64,000 bases of DNA from the NCBI RefSeq assembly GCF_000718255.1, contig NZ_JOFJ01000005.1, positions 1-64,000 on the forward strand. The letters are read 5' to 3'. The position numbers and the translations under genes were made by a program. Below, in pieces: positions 58,201-64,000 of this stretch. The notes beneath the pieces were generated by a model, which made no database searches, was not told the origin of the DNA, and saw only the letters and a list, made by a program, of their open reading frames with translations. Source of the stretch: Spirillospora albida (lineage in GTDB: Bacteria; Actinomycetota; Actinomycetes; Streptosporangiales; Streptosporangiaceae). How positions within the stretch are numbered: the stretch's first letter is position 1; each line of letters begins with the position of its first letter.

Positions 58201-59870
58201 CGGTCGACGACCGCGACCTCCATCGGGAACACGACGGGCGTGCCGCCGAACAGCAGGCGGCGCGCCTCGTCGGCGCTCGCGTGGACCGCTTCGGTCACGG
58301 CCGCGGCGAGCTCCGCCGGGGTGTGCACGACGACCTCGTCGTGCTGGAAGAACACCAGCCGGGGCGCGCCCAGCGCGGTGAGCCGGCGGCGGAGCGTGGC
58401 GAGCAGCGCGAGCGCCCAGTCGGCCGCGGTCGCCTGGACGACGAAATTGCGGGTGAACCGGCCCCGGCCGCGCAGGGCCCGGCCCGCCGTCTCCGCCTCG
58501 CCCTCCGATGTCAGCTCCCGCCAGTCGGCCGACGGCGGCGGGCAGGTGCGGCCGAGCAGGGACCGGACGAGCCCGCCGCGCTCCCCCTCGCGGGCGGCGG
58601 CCTCGACGAACGCGAACGCGTCCGGGAACCGGTTCCTGAGCACGGCGAGGAACCGCACGGCCTCGCCCGTCCCCCCGCCGTACATGGCCGACAGCAGCGC
58701 GATCTTGGCCTTGTCGCGGGCGCTGTGCCCGCCGGGGCCGTCGTCGGTGCGGAACGCCCCGGCCAGCGCGGCGTAGAGGTCGCCGTGGGCGGCGGCGGAG
58801 GCGAAGGCGCGGTCGCCGGCGAGGGCCGCGAGCACGCGGGGCTCCAGCTGCGCCGCGTCCGCGACGACCAGGGACCAGCCGGGATCGGCGACCACGGCCC
58901 GCCGCAGGACGCGCGGGATCTGCAGCGCGCCGCCGCCGCTGGTGGCCCAGCGCCCGGACACGACTCCGCCCACGACGTACTCGGGGCGGAACCGCCCGTC
59001 CCGCACCCACGTGTCGAGCCAGGCCCAGCCGTGGGCGGTGTGCAGGCGGGCCAGCTCCTTGTACTCCAGCAGCAGCGGGACGGCCGGGTGGTCGACGCCC
59101 TTCAGCACGTGCGCGCGCGTCGACGGGATCGGCAGCCCGGCCGCCGCGAACGCCTTGAGGATCTGGGCGGGCGAATCGGGGTTGAGGTGCACCCGCCCGC
59201 CGGGGGCGCCGCCCGGACCGCCGCCGAACGCGGCGTCGATGCGGTCGGCGAGGTCCTGCAGGCGGCGCGGGCGCAGGCCGCCCGCGGGGCGCGGGCCGAG
59301 CATGCCGGAGAGCAGGGCGTCGTGCTCGGCGGCCGACCAGGGCAGCCCGTCGTGCCCCATCTCGGCGGCGGCCAGCGCCCCGGCCGACTCCGCCGCCGCG
59401 AGCAGCGCGAAGCCGTCCAGGGCGGCGATGCCCTTGCGCTGCTCGGCGTGCACGGCCACGATCCGCCGCAGGTCGTCGCCGGGCCCGTCGTCGCCATCGT
59501 CCCCGAAGAGGGACGCCTGCGCCGACGCGCGGTGCGGCGCCCGGTCGGACGGGACGGGCTCGCCCGCCAGCCGCGCCCAGGCCGCCGCGACCGAACGCGG
59601 CTCGCCGTGCCGTCCGGCATGGCCGAGCAGGAGGTTCTCGACGAGTTCGAGGTCGTGGCAGCGCGCGACCCGCACATCCGCGCGCAGCAGCCGCGGGTAC
59701 AGCCGGGCCGTCGACGCCCACACCCAGCGGGGCGCGTCGGCGCGCTCATGCCGGGCGATCGCCGCGGCGAGGTCGGGGACGGTCTCCGCGGGACCGCTCG
59801 GCGTCCCGTCCTCGGTGAGGACGAGCAGCTCTCCCCCGCCCCCGGCGCGGGCGGCCACCGCGATGCGCAC
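58182..59870 (-). CDS. PolA-like DNA polymerase (actinobacterial second family A)
   Basis: The 562-residue protein has a family-A polymerase domain at its C-terminus: motif A DAAQLEPRV near 337-345, motif B RDKAKIALLSAMYGG near 383-397 and motif C HDE at 510-512. The N-terminal half has no 5' nuclease domain and only a degenerate 3'-5' exonuclease-like fold; such proteins are often labelled bifunctional exonuclease/polymerase. It is distinct from the full PolA and may serve in repair or translesion synthesis. GTG at 59870 precedes RIAVAARAG; GTG codons further upstream are possible. A terminator lies between it and the next gene, so it has its own promoter. Confidence 0.85.
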   Translation of the reverse strand: MRIAVAARAGGGGELLVLTEDGTPSGPAETVPDLAAAIARHERADAPRWVWASTARLYPRLLRADVRVARCHDLELVENLLLGHAGRHGEPRSVAAAWARLAGEPVPSDRAPHRASAQASLFGDDGDDGPGDDLRRIVAVHAEQRKGIAALDGFALLAAAESAGALAAAEMGHDGLPWSAAEHDALLSGMLGPRPAGGLRPRRLQDLADRIDAAFGGGPGGAPGGRVHLNPDSPAQILKAFAAAGLPIPSTRAHVLKGVDHPAVPLLLEYKELARLHTAHGWAWLDTWVRDGRFRPEYVVGGVVSGRWATSGGGALQIPRVLRRAVVADPGWSLVVADAAQLEPRVLAALAGDRAFASAAAHGDLYAALAGAFRTDDGPGGHSARDKAKIALLSAMYGGGTGEAVRFLAVLRNRFPDAFAFVEAAAREGERGGLVRSLLGRTCPPPSADWRELTSEGEAETAGRALRGRGRFTRNFVVQATAADWALALLATLRRRLTALGAPRLVFFQHDEVVVHTPAELAAAVTEAVHASADEARRLLFGGTPVVFPMEVAVVDRYSDAK

Positions 59871-59915
59871 CCGCCCAGTGTCGCGCCCGCCGCCGACACT
59901 TCCGTCCACGAGAAA

Positions 59916-59940
59916 GACCCCTCCGCTGGGCGGAGGGGTC
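59916..59940 (-). terminator. Intrinsic terminator after DUF4234 gene
   Basis: GACCCCTCCG and CGGAGGGGTC form a perfect 10-base stem with a 5-base loop. On the minus strand TTTC follows the stem, giving a short T-run, so it terminates transcription from the DUF4234 gene that ends at 59990. Confidence 0.75.
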
Positions 59941-59989
59941 TTCAGAGGGGCCAGGGCCGCGGCCCCGCTGCGGGTCGCCCCAGTTCGGG

Positions 59990-60487
59990 TCAGGCGGCCA
60001 GGGAGACCTGCTGCCCGGCGGGCGTGTCGCCGTAGCGCTCGATGACCTTGTTCAGCTGGAGCTGGTAGTACAGCACGCCGAAGCCGATGAGGCCGAGCAG
60101 GAACGCGACGCCGCCGCTGCAGGACGGCTGCAGGCCGGCGGCGCGCTGCGCCTGGGCGATCCGGCCGCCCAGCTTGACGTACATGATCAGCGGCCAGATG
60201 CCGAGGGTGATGCCGCCGAGCAGCATCGACAGCAGCGCGCTGGTGGCGGCGTCGCCGGTGCGGCGGTCGTAGTTGTAGAGCTCGGCGTGGACCTTGTAGA
60301 ACCACACGAGGCCGTAGATGCCGAACGTGATGATCGGCAGGCCGAGCCAGGCGGCGGCCGGGTTGCGGCGCTTCATGTTGTAGCCCGTGCCGGCCGGCAC
60401 GGGAGCGTGCTGCGGCGCGGCGACGGGCGCGTTCCCGCCCTGGTACGCCTGCTGGTACTGGCCCTGACCCTGCTGGGGGTTGCTCAT
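59990..60487 (-). CDS. DUF4234 membrane protein
   Basis: The 165-residue protein starts with a Gln-, Gly- and Pro-rich disordered segment (residues 1-35), then four membrane spans in two pairs. KRRNPAAAWLGLPIITFGIYGLVWFYKVHAEL carries the conserved Pro-Trp-Tyr pattern of DUF4234, and GGITLGIWPLIMYVKLGGRI with the following CSGGVAFLLGLIGFGVLYYQ completes the domain. The role of the family is unknown. ATG at 60487 with AGGAG nine bases upstream. A strong terminator follows 50 bases after its stop. Confidence 0.85.
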   Translation of the reverse strand: MSNPQQGQGQYQQAYQGGNAPVAAPQHAPVPAGTGYNMKRRNPAAAWLGLPIITFGIYGLVWFYKVHAELYNYDRRTGDAATSALLSMLLGGITLGIWPLIMYVKLGGRIAQAQRAAGLQPSCSGGVAFLLGLIGFGVLYYQLQLNKVIERYGDTPAGQQVSLAA

Positions 60488-60632
60488 CGAGTCACTCCTG
60501 ATGGACGCGGTCGTTCTCCGGCCGACCGTCCTGAACCGTTCACCCGTGGAGGGTGAGGGACGACTGTAACGAAGAGGAGCAGGTCAACGCCGCCTAATAG
60601 GGCCGATCCCGGCAAATTCTCCTATTTGAGAC

Positions 60633-62141
60633 CTACGGTCCCCGGTGCCGCAACGCGATCGTCACCCCGTCCTCGACCGGGGGGTCCGCCTCGTGATCGC
60701 CGCATCCGGTCGCCGCGTGGCAGCGCACCCGCAGCTCGTCCTCCGTCACGTCCACGCGCAGGAAGCTCTTGAAGAACGGCGGCTCGTCCCAGTCGGCCAG
60801 CTCGGAGCGGAAGCGCTGCGGCAGCCGTCGCACCGGCAGCCGCAGGAAGCGCGGCCGCGCCCGCCTCCCGCGCGGCACCCCCAGCACGGCCGCGACGAAC
60901 CGCGCCCGGAAGGACGGCTCGGTCGCGTCGTAGCCGCGGCCCGGCCGGATCCCGAGCCGGTGCCGGACGGCCGCGGTCGCCTCCTGCGGGGTGAGCTCGA
61001 ACAGGCCCGGCATCCGCAGCCACCGCCCGTACAGCCTGCTGTAGCGCGACAGCGAGTCGCCGCGCAGCGGGTAGCAGCGGAACGCGTCCTCCTCGACGGC
61101 GGAGGTGCGCGGGATGATGTGGGTCGCGTGCATGAACGCGCCGCTCCCGCCCGCGACGAGGTACTGGATCGTGCGGCCGTCGTCCAGCCGGACGGGGTAG
61201 CGCTGGTAGTTGTGGATGTCGCCGCCCACCGCCAGCACGTAGTTGTGCGCCGGGTCCCGGACGATCGCGTCCACCGTGCCGCCGCCCTCGATCCTGCCGG
61301 GCCGGCACGTGTCGTCCACGTGGATGGGCTTGCCCGTGATGAGCATCTTCGGTTTGGGTCCCGCCGACACCTCGCGCAGCCACGCGCCCTGCTCGCGGTC
61401 GAGCGTCCCGGTGATGCCGGTGTCGACGCCGACGATGCGCAGGGACGGGGTGTCGATCGCCCAGTACGGGCCGGGCTGCACCGACCGCTGCCCGGGGGCG
61501 CCCCGATAGCGGGCGCGCGCCTCGTCGAGCACCTTCTGGTCGACCTCCCCCGGCCGTCGCCACAGCAGCCGCGGCACGATCCCGAGCGGGCCCCGCCACG
61601 GCGGCGGCGCGTAGTCGGCGTCCAGGTCGCAGAACACCCGCAGGAAGCCGCGCAGCCCGTCGTACCAGTCGTGGTTGCCGGGAATCGCGTAGATCGGCCC
61701 GGGATAGCCCCCGTAGGGGCGGAAGAACTTGTCCGGGTAGTCCGCGGCGTCCCCGGCGGGGTAGATCACATCGCTGGCGATGACCATGAAGTCGGTGCCG
61801 GCCGCCGCGTTCAGCAGCGGCGGGACGACCGCGTACTGCGACCGGTCGCCCTCGCCGGTGTCGCCGAGCAGCATGAACGAGAACTCGGGGGCGGAGCGGT
61901 GCACGGTGAACGCGGCCGGCGTCCCGCGCTCGCGCAGCGCCGCGACGCAGCGCCGCCGGATCGCGTTGGACGGGTCGCCGAACAGCCGGGCGAGCACGTC
62001 GTTGCGGGACCGCCACAGGACGCTCGGGCGGCGCCAGGAGAACGGCGGGACGCGCGCGGGCACCAACTCCTCGAACGTGCCGGGCGAGCCGCAGGTCCAG
62101 CCCGCGCCCGCCTCCGAGGTCCGTGAGTTGTCGGCGCGCAA
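60633..62141 (-). CDS. Calcineurin-like metallophosphoesterase
   Basis: This 502-residue phosphoesterase has the metal blocks GDTGEGD near residue 93, ASDVIYPAGD, GNHDWYDG, and GGDIHNYQRY, with GKPIHVDD between. The order fits the calcineurin-like superfamily, though the first block is GDTGEGD rather than GDxH. No signal peptide or membrane span is visible. The start is a TTG at 62141, chosen because GGAGGTGATC, fully complementary to the 3' end of 16S rRNA, lies seven bases upstream. That Shine-Dalgarno sequence can instead pair with an identical-length inverted copy 33 bases further upstream (see 62144-62196). The symporter gene precedes it by 74 bases on the same strand. Confidence 0.82.
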   Translation of the reverse strand: MRADNSRTSEAGAGWTCGSPGTFEELVPARVPPFSWRRPSVLWRSRNDVLARLFGDPSNAIRRRCVAALRERGTPAAFTVHRSAPEFSFMLLGDTGEGDRSQYAVVPPLLNAAAGTDFMVIASDVIYPAGDAADYPDKFFRPYGGYPGPIYAIPGNHDWYDGLRGFLRVFCDLDADYAPPPWRGPLGIVPRLLWRRPGEVDQKVLDEARARYRGAPGQRSVQPGPYWAIDTPSLRIVGVDTGITGTLDREQGAWLREVSAGPKPKMLITGKPIHVDDTCRPGRIEGGGTVDAIVRDPAHNYVLAVGGDIHNYQRYPVRLDDGRTIQYLVAGGSGAFMHATHIIPRTSAVEEDAFRCYPLRGDSLSRYSRLYGRWLRMPGLFELTPQEATAAVRHRLGIRPGRGYDATEPSFRARFVAAVLGVPRGRRARPRFLRLPVRRLPQRFRSELADWDEPPFFKSFLRVDVTEDELRVRCHAATGCGDHEADPPVEDGVTIALRHRGP

Positions 62142-62143
62142 CA

Positions 62144-62196
62144 GATCACCTCCGGGGGGCGTGAGGGGGTGCTCACACCCTGTCCCGGAGGTGATC
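62144..62196 (-). promoter_or_regulatory. SD-sequestering stem in leader of metallophosphoesterase
   Basis: On the minus strand the transcript reads GGATCACCTCC, a 33-base spacer with an inner GTGAG/CTCAC stem, then GGAGGTGATC, two bases, TTG. The two ten-base arms (62187-62196 and 62144-62153) are perfectly complementary. The upstream arm equals the anti-Shine-Dalgarno tail of 16S rRNA, so it competes with the ribosome for the start site. It also lies 20 bases after the symporter stop and may act as an attenuator. Confidence 0.6.
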
Positions 62197-62215
62197 CACT
62201 CGTCAAGCCGAACGC

Positions 62216-63874
62216 CTAATGAGCGCCCTTCCCGGTCAAGGCGCGCACCTCCAGTTCGGCGTACTCGTCATCGGTTCGTTCCTTCGAGAGCACCGTGCCC
62301 AGGTAGGCGCAGAGGAACCCGACCGGGATGGAGATGAGGCCCGGGTTCGACAGCGGGATGGGGGCGACGGTGTCGGCGCTGAACAGCGCGTCCGGGTTGC
62401 CCTTCGGGATGGTGTCGGACTTGCCGCCCCACGCGACCGGGCTGAGCAGGACGATCCCGACCGCGGAGACGAGCCCGCCGTAGATGCCGGCGACGGCGCC
62501 CGCGGTGTTGAACCGCTTCCAGAACAGCGAGAACAGCAGGGTCGGCAGGTTCGCGGACGCCGCGATCGCGAACGCGAGCGCCACCAGGAACGCCACGTTG
62601 AGCCCGCGCGCGAAGATCGACAGCACGATCGCGATGGCGCCGATGACAAGGGCCGCGTACCGCGCGGTCACGACCTCGTCCCGCTCGGTCGCCCGGCCCC
62701 TGCGGAAGACGTTCGCGAACAGGTCGTGCGCGAACGAGGAGGACGAGGCGAGCGTGAGGCCCGCGACGACCGCGAGGATCGTCGCGAACGCGACCGCCGC
62801 GATCACCGCCAGGAAGATCGCGCCGCCGGTCGAGCCGGAGCCGCCGCCGAGCTCCTCGGCGAGCTGCGGCGCGGCGGTGTTGCCGCCCTTGTCCTGCGCC
62901 GCGATCGCGGACCCGCCGACGAGGGCCGCGGCGCCGAACCCGATGACGAGGGTCATCAGGTAGAAGAAGCCGATGATGCCGATGGCCCAGTTGACGGACG
63001 TGCGGGCGGCCCGGGAGTTCGGGACGGTGTAGAAGCGGATCAGGATGTGCGGCAGGCCCGCCGTCCCGAGCACGAGGGCGAGGCCGAGCGACAGCAGGTC
63101 GAGCTTGGACCACAGGTCGGTCGCGCCGTACTTCAGGCCGGGCTCCAGGAACGCGTCGCCCTTGCCGCTCTTGGCGGCGGCGTCGCCGAGCAGCTCCGAC
63201 AGGTTGAAGCCGTACTTCGACAGCACCCAGACCGTCATGATCAGCGCGCCCGTCATCAGCATGACGGCCTTGACGATCTGCACCCAGGTGGTGCCCTTCA
63301 TCCCGCCGACGGTCACATAGAAGATCATCAGCGCGCCGACGACCACGATCGTGAGGATCTTCGCGGTCTCGCCGGAGACGCCGAGCAGCAGCCCGACCAG
63401 CGCGCCCGCGCCGACCATCTGGGCGAGCAGGTAGAAGATCGACACGACGATGGTGGAGATGCCGGCCGCGGCCCGGACGGGACGCTGCCGCATCCGGAAC
63501 GCCAGCACGTCCGCCATCGTGAACCGGCCCGAGTTCCGCAGCATCTCGGCGACCAGGAGCAGCGCCACCAGCCAGGCGACGAGGAAGCCGATCGAGTACA
63601 GGAAGCCGTCGTAGCCGGACAGCGCGAACAGGCCCGCGATGCCGAGGAACGACGCGGCCGACATGTAGTCGCCGCTGATCGCGAGGCCGTTCTGCAGCGG
63701 GGAGAACGCCCGCCCGCCCGCGTAGTAGTCGGCCGCCGTCTTGTTGTGCCGGGACGCCCAGATCGTGATGTAGAGGGTCAGCGCCACGAACAGGCCGAAC
63801 AGGATGAGGGAGAAGGTGCGGCTCTCGGTCTCGGAGACCGCGAGCACGGGGGCCGCGAACTCGGGGGCGCTCAT
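62216..63874 (-). CDS. actP: Acetate-type cation/solute symporter (SSS family, ActP-like)
   Basis: The 552-residue sodium:solute symporter has about thirteen to fourteen spans. Family blocks include YYAGGRAFSPLQNGLAISGDYMSAASFLGIAG in the first third, WVQIVKAVMLMTGALI and GTAGLPHILIRFYTVPNSRAARTSVNW in the middle, and RDEVVTARYAALVIGA later. These match ActP/MctC carriers of acetate and other monocarboxylates. ATG at 63874 overlaps the stop of a DUF485 gene (ATGA), the usual YjcH-ActP pair, which supports the assignment. The metallophosphoesterase lies downstream, separated by a leader stem. Confidence 0.9.
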   Translation of the reverse strand: MSAPEFAAPVLAVSETESRTFSLILFGLFVALTLYITIWASRHNKTAADYYAGGRAFSPLQNGLAISGDYMSAASFLGIAGLFALSGYDGFLYSIGFLVAWLVALLLVAEMLRNSGRFTMADVLAFRMRQRPVRAAAGISTIVVSIFYLLAQMVGAGALVGLLLGVSGETAKILTIVVVGALMIFYVTVGGMKGTTWVQIVKAVMLMTGALIMTVWVLSKYGFNLSELLGDAAAKSGKGDAFLEPGLKYGATDLWSKLDLLSLGLALVLGTAGLPHILIRFYTVPNSRAARTSVNWAIGIIGFFYLMTLVIGFGAAALVGGSAIAAQDKGGNTAAPQLAEELGGGSGSTGGAIFLAVIAAVAFATILAVVAGLTLASSSSFAHDLFANVFRRGRATERDEVVTARYAALVIGAIAIVLSIFARGLNVAFLVALAFAIAASANLPTLLFSLFWKRFNTAGAVAGIYGGLVSAVGIVLLSPVAWGGKSDTIPKGNPDALFSADTVAPIPLSNPGLISIPVGFLCAYLGTVLSKERTDDEYAELEVRALTGKGAH

Positions 63875-64000
63875 TCGCCGTCCTCCTCGCCGTGCGCGGG
63901 GGCCGCGCCCCCTCCGACGGTGACCGCCGCCGCGAGGGGCTCCAGGCGGCGGCGCGCGTACCGCTCGTACGCCCAGGCGATGAGGAACGTCGAGAGGAAC
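63871..64000 (-). CDS. DUF485 membrane protein, 3' end only (partial)
   Basis: The last 42 codons of a gene that runs off the right edge. Translated from the minus strand they read FLSTFLIAWAYERYARRRL, EPLAAAVTVGGGAAPAHG, then EEDGE: the end of a membrane span, a basic cytoplasmic stretch and an acidic tail. This is the C-terminus typical of DUF485 (YjcH-like) proteins encoded immediately before ActP-type symporters. Its TGA overlaps the symporter ATG. The start and first span lie outside the window. Confidence 0.8.
   Translation of the reverse strand, partial: FLSTFLIAWAYERYARRRLEPLAAAVTVGGGAAPAHGEEDGE

Noticed and set aside
1..64000. CRISPR arrays, tRNA or rRNA genes
   Set aside because: No regularly spaced repeats, no tRNA-like GGTTCGA/CCA arms in a cloverleaf context and no rRNA segments were found, apart from the short 16S-tail-like leader at 62187-62196.

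Overview
The window is a very GC-rich, gene-dense chromosome segment from an actinomycete. The evidence is GC-biased codon use, frequent GTG and TTG starts, a kinase/roadblock/DUF742/GTPase conservon, an HspR-type HAIR box upstream of lon, a deazaflavin (F420)-type reductase and an LCP wall-assembly protein. A Streptosporangiales member such as Actinomadura would fit, but no rRNA or other phylogenetic marker is present, so this is an inference. No tRNA, rRNA or CRISPR array was found.

Layout. 0-9 kb: an aldo/keto reductase remnant, a Baeyer-Villiger-type monooxygenase, an SDR, a DMT-like membrane protein, a GroES-like protein, and an MMPL exporter flanked by two TetR regulators, one divergent across a good operator; then an MFS transporter. 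9.1-10.3 kb: a locally AT-richer patch with a short ORF cut by a degenerate IS5-type element. 10.3-19.1 kb: a secreted SMP-30-like protein divergent from MarR, sbcDC, a RibD-like enzyme split into two genes, and an aldehyde dehydrogenase. 19.4-25 kb: four translationally coupled genes ending in an SMC-like ATPase, a condensin/Wadjet-like operon without a visible nuclease subunit; this is the strongest candidate for an unusual system. 25-29 kb: a sugar or polyol ABC cassette (dehydrogenase, binding protein, permease, ATPase). 29-41 kb: an epimerase, DDN-type reductase, VanZ, Lon, hemerythrin, an MFS carrier, small membrane proteins, Ogt, SDR, glutathione peroxidase, a pair of 52-residue membrane peptides and LCP.

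41-53 kb: a fused ABC exporter; a 1185-residue protein with three AAA modules (CbxX/EccA type, the middle one degenerate); an SGNH hydrolase; and a complete conservon (cvnABCD-like). 53-58 kb: an SsuABC/NMT1-type ABC importer whose operon contains a benzoylformate-decarboxylase-type ThDP enzyme, with most junctions overlapping by 4 nt. 58-64 kb: a PolA-like polymerase, DUF4234 protein, a metallophosphoesterase whose Shine-Dalgarno sequence can pair with an upstream copy of the 16S anti-SD sequence, an acetate-type sodium symporter and the end of its DUF485 partner.

Regulation is unusually readable: palindromes lie in front of the MMPL, MarR, ALDH, MFS, sugar-ABC and lon units. A TGGA-N4-TCCA palindrome related to LacI-family operators recurs at the first MFS gene and at the sugar cassette 20 kb away, suggesting one carbohydrate regulator outside the window.
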